Source: Gymnopilus junonius
Lineage: Eukaryota; Basidiomycota; Agaricomycetes; Agaricales; Galerinaceae
NCBI GenBank assembly: GCA_015501075.1
Contig: JADNYJ010000003.1
Coordinates: forward strand, 620,001-684,000
Direction: 5' to 3'
Length of the DNA: 64,000 nucleotides
The position numbers were made by a program, and so were the translations under genes. The notes beneath the pieces are model-generated. The model had not been told where the DNA came from, ran no database searches, and saw nothing but the letters and a program-made list of their open reading frames with translations. Positions within the stretch are counted from its first letter, which is position 1, and each line of letters begins with the position of its first letter. Shown piece after piece: positions 24,206 through 36,680 of the stretch.

Positions 24206-27200
24206 TTACAGTCGCTTCGGGAGCTTCATACGTTGCGCAAATTCGTCAATCATGGGTGTGTACTGTCCTGGTGACGCTGAAGCTTTGATGAGACAGAGGT
24301 CGCGCATGGCAACATTCCACGGAAAGCGACTCCATCCAGTTTTCCTCATATGTTGCTCTGCATCAAACTTATAAGCATAAGATGCACGCCATCGCGCAAG
24401 CGTCGCCTCGTCAGGAACAAGCTGGAGCTGAGATAGCTGAGGTCCAGAATAAAATTCTTTAGATATAGCTCGCAATCGATCTTGACGAGCTTCAATCGGG
24501 AGATTGGTGAATCCTGCTGAGTCCTTTTTTCTGGTATTGACCGAGATGACCTCTTTGTGTTTATTGAAAATGTTTTGAACATGTTTTGCGATGATGGAAA
24601 GGTCATATCGCTTCATCCTGGTCAACTCGGCATTGGATCCCCTTTCAGCCCAAGCCTCTGCTGCTTCCCAAGGTGCAACAAGGACTGGATCCAGCGCAAT
24701 CCGTAATGGGGCAAATTTTATGTCCATTTCTGTTAACAGCCCATCTTTTTCCTTATCAGCGGCATGCCGCAAAACATCCATAATGAAAGGGCCAAGCTTT
24801 GCAACATCCCTCCTTGTATAGGTCATGTTGGACTCATTGGTTTTTCCGATCTTCTTTTTCATCTCTGCCTTCCACCTAGGTCCAAGGCTATTAGAGTACA
24901 TCTTGGTGTCTGCAGCTAGTGTTTCCTTCTTGATCCTATAGCCAGTCTTAGGAGCATCGAGAACACGGCAAAACCTAAAAGAATTTTAATCAACAAGAGA
25001 AAAACAGAGCATAAGCAGAACACACTTGGCACCGAGCTTGATAGTTCGCTGTTAGCATAACCTAATTGGTAAATTGCATTGTCGTGCATGATGGAATACT
25101 TTCCGACCAGAGAAGTATCACGAAGGGCACGAGGAGTGACTTCTGCATAGCGAGCACACGTTCTTCAGATGTAAAGTTCTGGTGCGCTCAATGAAATCGG
25201 ATACTTTCTCAGCATCCCGTTTGAAGCACAAGTCTAATCCTGCTGGTTCTTCAGATAAAGCTTCATCCGCATTAAGGAAGAGCAAAACTAAAGCAAGAGT
25301 CCATATAGCGGTTGCCACGTCGCCGTCGTAGTCGCCTGATTCAGCACATTTCAATGTGGCATTCTCTCGAAATCCAAATCAAAATTTAGCTCACCTCCAC
25401 CAAGCCAGTCAATCAAGCGCCGATCTCCTTTGATAGAAAATACAATCACATCTGTATAGTTCCTGAGCAGATGGTGCTCAACAGCCCTGACCTGGGATAC
25501 CATGTATAAGGAGCAGTTTAACACCCAAAGCGTAAAGCGAACATACCTTGCGAACATCACATGGCCTTTACAAGGATTCTTGTGATCTAAGAGAGAGATC
25601 AATATGCTAGTCAAGAAGATGTGTACTGCACTAACCAAAACATCACCTAAGATTGTGTCTGTGATCATGCCATCAGTCCCTTTGAGATTTCGTGACGAGC
25701 TCTTGATTTGAATTTCATTGTGACCAAGCACTCCAAAAGGATCTTGGATGGAGCATTGAAAGTGAGTACAAAGAAGTTGAGAAAAAAAATATTACCTGGA
25801 ATAGCAAAAGCTGTACAGCTCTCCTCTACTCGAAAGCGCAAGTTCTTCATCCGGTTCTCAATCTTCTTGACAACAGATTGCTTAAGCTTCTCTCTCAAAA
25901 TGGGAGTCTCTTGAGGGGTAAAGCCAGCTTCCAACAACATCATGATTGTGTCCTCCAGTGTTGAAGGACATCCTGAAATCTGATCGGTCCACATGCAGTG
26001 GATCGAGGCACTCCAACATTTTCAGAGAACCCATCTTCATCGGCATCGTCATCATCATTCAGTTCATCTTCTTCAGGGGAGCGATTGCGATAACCTCGAA
26101 CCCGAGCTTCACCAACGGCCTCACGAGCTCTGCGCCCAGCCAGTACACCTCCTGCACGTTCAACATTGGTCCACAAATTTAGCATCGCAAGGGGCCCATC
26201 CCAGGTTGTGAGTCCCGCGACAAGCCCCCTGACACTGGTCTTGAGCATTTCAATAAAGACATCATGAGGGACTCCGTTTTCGGCAAGGTTAATCAAAATG
26301 TCATTTGAAATGGAGCATTCAGTGCTCATATGGGATGTCCGAAGGAGGTCAATTGTCAACATAGATGGATCGAGGGTGACTCCAGTTGGGTATTTGATTT
26401 TCGTCTGTGAAGGCCTCACCCAGACTCGCTTCCCTTCAACATATTCAGGATCATCACGCAACATTGACATCCCCTAAAACAAAGTTAGTATCCACGAGTT
26501 TACAAAATGCAAATGTGCTTACTTTGTATCCAGCTAATCGGAACTGAAAGGCAGTAGGTAGCAAAGATAATGAAAGTTGGTCGCGAATGAGCAGGTGCAA
26601 GATTCTTGTGCTGAAGCCACAGCCGTCCGTCATAACTGAACCCTTCTCTGAAACTGCAAGATATTTAGCCAGGGCACCAAGAAGATGCATAAGAAACATA
26701 CCAATATCAGGTTCTTCGAGGATGGAATGCCGAGCATCCAAATGTGGACCAGGGATGGAGTTTGAGAAGCCTAGTCTCATACGTTCTGACCATTTTGTCA
26801 TGAGCTGCAAACTTATCAGCAAATAAGCTCCCAGATAAGTACAAATAACATACCTGATTACTATTGGAAGCCAATGGATTGTGCCATTGAATGAACTCTT
26901 CCAAAGATAGTCTACCAGGGATAGTTCTTGGAATGCCACATAGGTCATTTGTCCAGTAGAAGAAAACGTTATCCCCCATTGCATAGCAAGCACGAAAGAC
27001 ATATCCCCAGATAACAAATTTCTTTCTGAAAAAGAGGTCTAAACCAATCTTGGTGTCATAGAATGCCTGTGCCGGAACTTTCACGCGAAGAAAGGACCAA
27101 GAGCCCCATCTTCTAGCATGGCGGAAAGAAGTACCAAGGGCGCAATCGTCCAGAATGATTTTGAAGGTGTTCTTGACCTGTTTATCTCCTTTTTTGCTGT

Positions 27201-28118
27201 TAAGCTGTAGACGTGCCGAAAATCTCACTTTGCCGCCATACCAGCCTGGATACCTTGGGTTGTTCCCCAAACCTTCATATGGGCCAAAAGAGTGCGCCTC
27301 TTCTTCCTTGTCCAACTCTGCCCATGGAGACTACAGATACAGACCATTAAAATAATTAATGGACTGAAGTCGTAGTAAATTACTCACATGAGCGGCAATT
27401 TCGTTGGCAAAAGCACTGTCAAAGTCTGTGTAACGGGATGATTTCTCACCGAAGAACACCTCTGCAATCTTCGGTACAGCATCTTGATTCGGACCTCGGA
27501 GTTGTAGAAGCTTGTCTTCTGTGATTTTACGATAGTGCAATTTTCCTGCAGAAATCAAACGGGCAAGCTCGTATCGCACGCCGTGTGACACTCCTATTTT
27601 CTCAATAAGGGATGCAATAACCGGCGAATGTGCCTTAAGCCAGAGCAATAAGCAAACTAATATAATACAAAAAGCAAAAGGAAAGAAGTTTACAATGATA
27701 TGTATATCCTCTGGGTGGGGAGGAGACTCAGGATCTTCTTCAGACGGCCTGATCCTTTTTGAAGGTCCAGGTACATCAGATGCATCGTATGAATCACCAC
27801 TGTCGGACCCTCCCTTCCGCTTCCCGGAAGTTTCTGACACCTCTGAATCAGAGTGTGGTGGGGTGTTGGGTACACCTCCGGGTAAACAAACTAAGTTAAC
27901 TGCATAGATGATGGAGAAGATCCTCTTACCGGATCCTTCATCTTCATACTGCTCTATGAGGGATATATCACCTTCATAGAAAGAAGATGCCTAGAAGTGT
28001 GAGTGGATCAATATCGTGGAAGCGATAGAATTGAAGCTATGTAATAACCGACCTCGGAATCATACCCAGACTCGGGGCCATCCACGACTGACGTCAGGTC
28101 CTTATCATCGTAGTCCAT
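24206..28118 (-). CDS. RNA-dependent RNA polymerase of the eukaryotic RNAi (quelling) type
   Basis: Many short exons run leftward from MDYDDKDLTSVVDGPESGYD at 28118. After an acidic/Ser-rich N-terminus come GVRYELARLISAGKLHYRKI, HSFGPYEGLGNNPRYPGWYG, WSERMRLGFSNSIPGP, VMTDGCGFSTR, FQFRLAGYK and RFRVEESCTAFAIPD. Splicing 25387 to 25333 creates GGGDYDGDVATAIW, the catalytic DxDGD motif that binds metal in this polymerase class. The C-terminal part contains RFCRVLDAPKTGYRIKK and ends at the TAA at 24206. Such enzymes make double-stranded RNA from aberrant or repeat transcripts and feed Dicer (family knowledge). An acidic insert (EEDELNDDDDADED) sits between the TDGCG region and the catalytic domain. 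No frameshift was found, so it looks active. Total length is roughly 1150 residues. Confidence 0.9.
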
Positions 28119-28901
28119 CGGTGAGGATGTGAGTTGGCAGCGCTTGAGGGGCGTCTTCTAGCAATACATGAACAAACGAAGGAAGGATACTATAACGTGA
28201 AGAATTATGGTATTGGGATCAGAACGTCAAACGCAGGAGTTGTAAAAAGCATATCCAAGCCGAATTTATCGCTTGGGCCAGTTACGAGATATAAAGTTTA
28301 AAATATATCATCAACAATTGTCGTTGAAGATCATGTGAATTCGCGTGTTAACGCGACATGGTGGCAGACACGGGACCTGGGAGGCTTGAGGCCTTGAGGC
28401 TAAAATTTAAAAGTCAAGGCTTACTTCCAAAATACTCTTATGTACATGCGAATGAAAAAAATTCCTACGAACACTGCGAAAGACAATATACTGCACAATA
28501 TGTATGCCGGGGTCAAAAATTTTTTGCCCAGGAGCGAAAAACGTAACGTGATGGGATATCAGGAGCCTGAGGAAAGAAAGACCGAGAACGGAAAGGCCAA
28601 GCATTGAAATTAGTTAAAAAGAGTGAGTGAGTGAGCAATGGCAGAAGAATGAGAAAGGCGCAGAACCACGAAAAAGAAAGCAAGGAAAGAAGTAGCAAAG
28701 AAAACGAAAACAAAAATGATGTAGCATATGGACTATGTAAGGTAGTATGAGAAGCAGTGACTATGTAAAGTATCGTAAATAGGTACGTGAGTGGTGCCTT
28801 CGTATTGTTGTCTGGGTGGTGCGCGCGCACTGGGTACATCGCCACAAAGTGTGAGATAGAAAGAGGAACGGGAACATAGCAGGGAAAAAGAAGTAAGAAC
28901 A
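28119..28901. other. Intergenic region upstream of the RdRP gene
   Basis: AT-rich. Purine-rich tract of GAAAG/AAAGAA words at about 28570-28720, probably 3' UTR of the neighbouring minus-strand gene. No supported frame. Confidence 0.4.
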
Positions 28902-31900
28902 TCAACGAGCAGTCTCGCCCGACCTCCTTCCCTGCAAATGAATAGCGGAAGAAAGCAACGCAGCATCGAACGGTAATGGCTGTTTCACACCGGCACCGAC
29001 GCCACTAACAGCAGCAGCAGCAGCACCCATCGGTATCGTAGCAGTCTCCCTCTTCCCTCCAAACAGCAAATGAGCATCAGGTTGGGGAGTTGTCCCAGGC
29101 ACAGAAGGGAATGCATCGAACAAATCCTTATCAAACAATGGAGAAGGCAACGACCCAGCAGAGGACATTGAAGTCCACGACGACCTGCTCGCCGAATCGG
29201 CTGTGAACCCAGGAGTGAGGAGGGAGTCGTTTGATATGTCTGATATAGATACATCAGGTAGCTGAGGTAGTTGAGGTGCTTGCGACGTTGTCCTCGACGT
29301 GGTTGGCGTATTGGGTACAGCCTTACTCGTGGTAGCCGTCGACGACTTCAGAGAGTCAAACATTGGTGGAAGAGGTGGAAGAGGCTCCGAAGGAATAGGA
29401 GGGAGGTCGTTATATCGCTTCAGTGACGTGGTGCGCTTTGGAGGGTTGACCACTCTCACAGGAACCTCCTGCTCAATTGACGACCTCGGCTGAGCAATGG
29501 AGGGCATTGATGAAAGTTCCAAGGCGGGAGGAGGTCCAAGCACAGGTAAACGCGGAACAGAATCGTCCAACTACAGAGGTAAAAGGCAAATATTAGACCA
29601 GTGAAATATACAACAATCGGAAAGGAGAAGAACGCTTACTGGTCATCTCACTGGTACTACTCAAAGTACTCCCACTTGACTTTTGTCCTCGCTCTGGACC
29701 ACATCTTCTCCGCAAAGGAAGTAGCCCTCCCAAGACTGCTCGTGCTCTTCTTCGGAGAAAGTGAGGGGAACGACGTCTGCGACGCATTCGAAATACCACT
29801 CAGGCTGATCGTTGTCGCATGAGGATACTTCATCATCCCAAATTCCAACATCCCTTCAGGGGGGGTAGCGACAGGCTGAGAATCTATAGAAATTTCCGAC
29901 GAGGTGGAATTACTATGCCTGGCGGTGGAGCCTCCGTGAATAGTGGTTGGCCTTCCTGACAATTTCCTGCCGAAGCTGCCAAAGCGAGATGAAGAAGGCT
30001 GTTTAGGTGACTTGGAAGGAGTTTGTGGTGGCCTGGGTGTAGCTCCATAATTCTCTGGAGTAGCAGGCCTCGACTTGTTGCTCTGAGTCTCAGGGACGCC
30101 GGCAGATTTAGGACGAACAGGCACAGGAGGCTCTTCGATCCTATACAGAGAAGAAGACGAAGTAGAGAAACTCTCCCCTCTTGAAGAAAGCGGACCAGAT
30201 GCGGGTGCAGGCGCAGACACCTCCTTCCTATGCTGCGACCTCGCCTTGGAAAGGGGGATCAAGAAAGTATGCTTCAACTTTCCCGACGTTGGATCATCTC
30301 TTTTCGTCGCCAACTGAGCTTGAGCAGCCGCAATCCTTCTCCTCTCCTCTTGGGCCTCTTCCTCCTCCTTGGCTTTCCCCCCAGCCTCCTTGATAGTCTC
30401 GAGTTTCCTCTTCTCCTGAACCGCATTCGACCTATCCGCCAGCTCAGCAGGAAGGGTGCCTTTACTCAGGGTATCTTCCAATAGCATCGCTTCTTGCAAA
30501 AGCGCAGCCAACTCGCCATGTCCAGGACTCAGAGGCGTCTCGAGGATCGTCTCGCTCTTATTTCTCTTCACCTGTTGCTGAGGCGTCTGCGGGACCGCAT
30601 TCCGCCTATTGTTATTTATGCTTGCAGAAGCAGACGGAAGAGGAACAGTTGTCTCCTTAATCTTGCCGTGTACAACAGCTGTGAAGGTCTTGCCTCCTGT
30701 AACAGTATTCGCCCTGGCAAGCTCATTCAAATCCGAAAGCGACCGAGTAGCATTGTGCAGCACAACCACAGAGCCGAACTCTGTTTCTCCATTCTCCTCG
30801 TCATCTCCCTCCCTTCCCTTATCTTTCATATCCTCCGCATCAGGGGTAGGCGGGAAATGCACAAAATCGCTCTTCCTCGGGCGCGACGTACTTGTCGGTG
30901 GCAAAAACATGGGAACACCTCGACTCGTCGCAGGCGTCATCCTCAACGCTGTATGAACCATCTGAGTTGGGCTCGTCTCGATCATACTCATAGGGCGCGA
31001 ACCGAGCGAGGAGAAAGAGCCCATGGAAGAATTGGCGGAGGACGCTGCTCCAGATAGCAACCCTGCTCCTGTCTGAGGTGGGGACAGGAAAGAGGATGGG
31101 TCCGGTGGTTTAATGCTGGCTGGTACATGGGTGTGTTCACCGCCAGAGCGCTTGGGTCCTGGAGATGCTTCGGGGCTGTTGTCGTAAGCCAACTTCGCAG
31201 CAGGGGACATCGGAGGAGTAGCTGGACCAACAAAGTAGGTCGTAAGAACATCTGTAAGGGAGGCAGCTGAGGCGCGTGTGTCTGCTCCAGAATTGAGTGT
31301 CAAGGTCGCATTGCGAGGGTCGTTGGAGGTGCTCGATTTGCGTTCAGGCCGCTTGTTAGTATCAGAAATGACAATAGAAGGAGGTGCAGCTTCAGCACCA
31401 ACTGCAGTTTCGACCGGAGCGGGTGGTGGTGGCAATGGTCTTGTCCGTTGAGAATCTGGAGAAGTTGAAGGGGCAGGCGTTCCTTGAGCCATGAAGAACG
31501 AGTGGTGCAAGCTTGAGTATCTAGGAGGAGGAACGCCTGGAGATGATTGCAGAGAAGAGGGCAAGTCAGGTGAAGCCAATGATGCGTCTAGCGCTTCTTC
31601 TTCCTTTGAAAAAGATCCTTTCTCTTCTTTCTCGTCCTTGGCAGGTCCAACTGGCAGTGGTGCATCTGTCACTTCCAAGCCATTTTTCTCTGCGGCTGTT
31701 TGAGAAATACTTTGTTGTCGTTTCCGGATTGTGAGAGGTGTGACTTCGATGATTGGTGCAATTATCATTGCTGGCTTGGAGGTTGCAGGATAAAGTTGTT
31801 CAAGTGGAGACCCGATGGTTTCTTCAGAAGGAGCAGGTTGGATAGGGGAAGTAAGTTCTGCTTGGACCCCAATTTTGGTCTCTTCTTCATTATTATGTTG

Positions 31901-32900
31901 TGGTGGGGCTTCGGAAGAAGGTCCATCAGTAAGATCGGCGTCTTTATGAGATTTCTTTGTCAGTAAACCATCAACGGCAGCAGGGGGGGCTTCCTCGGCA
32001 GAGACAACGATGGCAGGGGTCTCTGGAGAATCGAGAGCCACGCCATGCTCAGCTGGTGACTGTCCATTGGCAGTCGGGGTAGTAGACTCTGGCGAGGTCA
32101 ATTCTATCTTTGCGTGCTCCGCATTCCTCGCAATATCCAATGCCTTTTGGAATGAAGTACCCCGGACGATAGGTCGTTGAAAAGTGGCAGCATCCCCATT
32201 AGTCGATAAAGAGGGCGAAACCTCTGGTGTAATGGAGACCGTCGTCTCTGGGGAGTCCAGAGGGAAAGCAAACGTCGGGGAAGTAAGGGGCGTATAATCT
32301 GGCTGGTCATCAAAGTCCCCAACACTTGAGAGGGAGAAAGATCGCCTATCGCCCGCCACAGACTGGCCAGTGGGCGAAGCAGCCCGACTAACAACAGGAG
32401 GATAAAACACCACTACCAACACTAACAGTTCTTGCAGGTGCAGGAATACGATTCCCATATAGCTCTCTCGACGGTCCCTGCGAAGTAGGGGGCGGCGCTC
32501 CAAGCCCGAACCTGCCCCTCGGAACTGGCACCCCGCCCTTCTTCTCAAACTTTGCGATCTTATCCCGGAATGCACCAGCTGGGGCGGCAGTAGGCCCAGC
32601 GGTAGGCCCAGCGCCCGGACTTGGGGAGACAGGTCTTGAGGAGTTGGGTTTTTGGGAAGCCTGGCGCTGTTCTAGAGCCGCTATGCGCTCCTTGAGGTTG
32701 GTAGCCGGGACCGGTACACGCGTGCTCGTCCTTTACATTCAAGTCAAGATAAGAAAAAGAGAGAGATACGACAACACTCACATCTCATCCAAGAGTTTCT
32801 GAAGCAACTACCGGTATTGCGGGTGGTTGACAGGTGTCTGATGCTCAACAGGTGGGGACCAGCCACAGGAGATAGCGGCGACACTTTCGTGGTAGGTGGC
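28902..32900 (-). CDS. Long Ser/Pro-rich, mostly disordered protein, unknown function
   Basis: Coding sequence is continuous by composition and frame from about 32.9 kb down to the stop at 28902. The conserved N-terminal part reads EHQTPVNHPQYR, then VPATNLKERIAALEQRQASQ (a short coiled coil) and FRDKIAKFEKKGGVPVPRG. The main exon holds about 900 low-complexity residues with FQKALDIARNAEHAKIELTS, LSDLNELARANTV, GHGELAALLQEAMLLEDTL and AEKMWSRART. A 110-nt intron (29680-29571) leads to the last exon (LDDSVPRLPVLGPPP, ending GETAR). Near 32830 the frame meets TAG directly after HPQYR; a GTAGTT donor there, skipping to 32736, keeps the frame. A further intron near 32380-32440 is needed. The start codon is not identified. 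Conserved in related fungi by my impression; no function can be named. Confidence 0.65.
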
Positions 32901-33505
32901 AGTAGTAAAGAGAGTGGAAACGATTGTGTATCTTTTGGGTAAAATTGAAAGGGAGGGAAAAGGAATTCTTGTACTCAGGCTCGCTGTCGTTGATGTTGCC
33001 CCTTCTTGCCTGATGGAATGTCAGGACAACGGCGCCAAACACGGCAACTACCTCTTTGATCTAAACTTTCATCCACGGAATTTGTTTCAAAAAAAATCGC
33101 TAAATTTTATCATCTTTACTCCAAGGCAGAACTTAGAGGACGGTGTTCGACTCTTTTCTCTCTACCTGCATCTTTCCGCACTATGCGTTAAAATATTGAA
33201 ATCCAATTTTTTGGAATTCCGGTAAGTTCTCCCGACTGGTTCTTCGGAGGATGATGATCATTAATTGTCGGCAGATTTTATAGAGGATCTCCTGCTAGAC
33301 AGCCCGTTTCTCTTTTACTTCTCTGTCATGCAAGGTGAATGGCGGATGATTTTAACTTTGTCGACGCAGTCGTCGTCGGCCAGTAACACTCCGGCCCGGA
33401 ACATAGCCCCTCACGTTGGCCCAGTGCGCGCACAGCCGTGTCATTGTCTCTTTTTGAGCGCAAACCACAAGGGCACTTCCTTCTTTCACTCTAATATTTA
33501 CAGCC
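32901..33505. other. Divergent upstream region
   Basis: Lies between the Ser/Pro-rich gene (leftward) and the first F-box-like gene (rightward), and probably includes the unidentified first exon of the former. Nothing else recognisable. Confidence 0.35.
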
Positions 33506-34891
33506 ATGACCTCCCTACCCTTCGACATATACTCTAACATCGTCCAAGAATTCGAAGTAAACGATGATGATGACCGTGAAGCCATCAGGACGCTCTCCCT
33601 CAGTTGCCGCGCTTTTCTGCCCCTCTGCCAGAAAATTCTCTTTTCCAGAATCGATTTTCGATCTAAGCGAAAATCTACGGCGCATATCGCCAAATTCGAC
33701 ACCATACTTAACGAATCGCCTCACCTAGCGGACTACGTTCTCTACCTCTCCTATATGATGCAATATGATTCTGAGGATCTATGGACCAATCTTTCCGCCA
33801 TGGGACGAATACTCTCTTCCTTGACTCACCTCAGGTCATTTTACCTATCATGGCTCTCAACTCAAAAACTCATTTTCTTTGACTGGTCGTCCCTTAAGGA
33901 TCCACGAGCAGACGACTTCTGCGATGCGATCGAGAAAGTCCTCCGTAGTGACCATCTCATGCACCTTCGCATCCCAGACATGAAGAACTTCCCGTTTTTC
34001 AGTTTCACCGACAGGGCAGCGCTATTAGATATTACAGAGGACGGTCCATCAAGCATCAAATTGGGAATCGCCGTGCCTGCGGCTACCAACGCCATAGGAA
34101 GAAGATCCCCTCAGTCCTCTGTTAAAGTGCAAACGTATTCCGTAGGAACGAGGTCATGGCCACGTAGGATGATCGAAATCAAAGTCGGTGGCCAAACCTG
34201 CCTCCGCAGTCCAAGTTCCAGCATTCCTCCTTTGGACTTCTCGTCTACAAGATTTGCTATAATTTCTGTCCACGAACATATACATAGCGTAGAAGCAGAG
34301 AAAGTTCTCCGGTGTGCTCACTCACTCGAACAGCTTAGCTACGAGGGTACGTGCGACTTCACTTCTCTCTATGCCCTCTCACTTCTCCTCCCAACCTTTT
34401 CCAGTTCGTAGTTCAAAATATCTCCAAGGCTTCGGCCAGGCACTTCTATCAGGCTGCGCGTCTACGCTAACAGTCCTGCACCTCACTACAACAATAGAGG
34501 CCGACGAGGACCCACTCGAAGGGGTCAAAGAAGAACTTCACGTTCTAGCAGGACACATGAATGTCTTACAGAACTCTCACTCAACCTCTCGCTCAATATC
34601 ACAGATTTGCCTCTTCCGTCCCGGTCGCTCATCGAGTTCGGCTCGATTATCACGAGAACGAGGTACCCTCAGCTGAAATATCTCAATCTCCATTTCCTTG
34701 TAACAAAGCTGTCGTCCCCCCTCATTGGGACGGCAGGTGAGGAGGGCGAAGAAGAGTTGGAGGAGAGATCTGGGCTAACGCTTGAGGATATTGACAAACA
34801 ACATTTGTCGTATCTTAAGACTGTGATGTCCATTGAAGGGTTAGAAGTTGAATACTTGTCGGCAATTCGTATGGTATACGTGTCACGATGA
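33506..34891 (+). CDS. F-box-like protein, tandem copy 1
   Basis: Starts MTSLPFDIYSNIVQEFEV followed by IRTLSLSCRAFLPLCQKILF, a variant F-box (LPxDI...LSLSCRAF.P..Q). Later come FFDWSSL, a Leu-rich body and YLKTVMSIEGLEVEYLS at the end. An intron at 34348-34405 joins YEG to VRSSKYLQGFG. One base appears to be missing near 34563: downstream, LTELSLNLSLNITDLPLPSR continues in the next frame. F-box proteins supply substrate specificity to SCF ubiquitin ligases (family knowledge); the target here is unknown. Paralogues are at 35014 and, on the other strand, at 48543. Confidence 0.65.
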
Positions 34892-35013
34892 GTGTCATTA
34901 TTGGTTCTCGTATGATTTACTGCGTATTCTGTATATAAGATGCGTTGCTCGTGTATTACTCTCGAGCCCTTCCCCTTCCCATGTAATCTGTTTACACGTA
35001 AGAAAACCTGAAC

Positions 35014-36414
35014 TTGATTCTTGAATGCAATGATGTGGACCTTGCCCTCCCATTAGATATATTCTCACTCATCATTCAACTCTTCCAGTCGTTGGAAAAC
35101 TCGCATGAGGCCCTGAGCGCCCTATCCCTAACCTGCAAGGCCATCCTTCCCCTCTCTCAAAAACTCCTCTTCCAGAAACACAAATTCGGGCCATACACCA
35201 GTCAGACACGCACCCTCGTGAGCAGCTTCAAATCGAACGTGCTCCAATCCTCGCCGCACATTGCGGGGTATATCAAGTCGTTCGCTTTTATTTTTGAATA
35301 CCGGATCGTTCAAGACGACAAGCTACTCGAAGGTGCTGGGGAAATCATCGACGATTTGAAAGGCCTTGTTTGGAAATCTGCTGGCAATACTTTTCAATTC
35401 ACTCCCTATGATGTTGAAAGAGGAGCGTTCTTCGACTGGCATTCCTTTTCACATGGCTTCGGAGAGGGCAGGAAGAAATTCAAATTGGCCATTTTGAACG
35501 TCCTGGATGCGTCCCAATTGACGATATTGCACATCACGAACTTGGATAATTTTTCTCTGGATAGATTCACTTGTCAGCGGAGGCACTAGACATTTCCGAG
35601 TACGATAGGTCAACGATCGAGAGAAGATTGTTGAGTCAGTCCGACTGGCCAAAAACACCGCACTCTCCAACAAGTCCGTGAAGTCTACTACTCAAGTCCC
35701 CAAAGTTCGGAAATACTCTGTCGAAACGTACGACTGGCCAAGGAAAAGAGCAAAAGTCATCATCAACGGCGAGTCGTGCTTCCAATCTTAGCACCGGCCC
35801 TTTTACTTCTCGACCTTTTATCAACCAAGTCCTAGTCAGCGAAGAAGACGATACCTCGACGTGCAAAACATATTCCAATTTGCTCGGTCCTTGAGGAATT
35901 CAAGTATGAAGGTCAGATTATTTCAACTTCCTTTGAGTTTCTCTCCTTGCTGATCTTTTATTTCATAATGAATTTTCAATAAAATATCAAGTGCGCAACG
36001 CCATAGGCTCTCGAGGATTCTCCCGCATGCTCCTCCTAAGCTCCTTCCATACATCACACGCTAAAAATTAACATACAGCGAAGTACTGAGCCTAAAACTA
36101 ATCCTTTCTCCGGCTTTGTTGAAGAACTAGGTCACTTTCGCGGAGCCGGCTCCCAACATCCTCCAGCATCTCTCATTGCGTGCGCTATTTTCCCTCACTG
36201 ACTTCTCATTGGAGGAAACCCAACTTGCCGATTTGGATTTGGTCATGAGCAGTAGGATGGGTTCCCAAGGTTGCAGAAGTTTGAGTTAACAATGTCAGTT
36301 TTGAATCCCTTGCGGTGGCGGCGCAATGACTATCGTAATGTGGTATCGCCGGAGAGCTTTGCGACGGCCGTGGCAGAAATTGAGGAACATCACACTTCGA
36401 TTTTTAAAAAGTGA
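35014..36414 (+). pseudogene. F-box-like protein, tandem copy 2, degenerate
   Basis: The first exon is readable: LPLDIFSLIIQLFQSLENSH, LSALSLTCKAILPLSQKLLF, then GAFFDWHSFSHGF, parallel to copy 1. After DNFSLDRF the frame is lost. AEALDISEYDRSTIERRLLS, VRLAKNTALSNKSV and YSVETYDWPRKRAKVIINGE, which match SVGTRSWPRRMIEIKVGGQT of copy 1, lie in successive other frames within 200 nt. Remains of the Leu-rich tail (NILQHLSLRALFSLTDFSLE) continue to a stop at 36412-36414. No ATG-initiated frame covers more than a third of the protein. Several breaks make true decay likely, although the single-base losses match the error pattern seen elsewhere. Confidence 0.65.
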
Positions 36415-36680
36415 AGGTCGATGGATGAATTGGAGTTCTGTTGCCGTACTCAAAGTATGGGCATTATGATGCAGTAGATCGGTTGACTAGTGATGTGCGC
36501 TCCCTAATTTGGAATTGTACTTACCATATTTGGATATGATGGAAGCTTCTTTAAAGGGTCGGACAATTGATAGAGTACTCGACTAGATGTTGCCTATATT
36601 ATGTGAGTGGTTATAAACCAAGTCACAAGGTACACGAAGAAAGAAAGAAAAAGGAACTTCAAGTCCGCTCTTTATGTACA

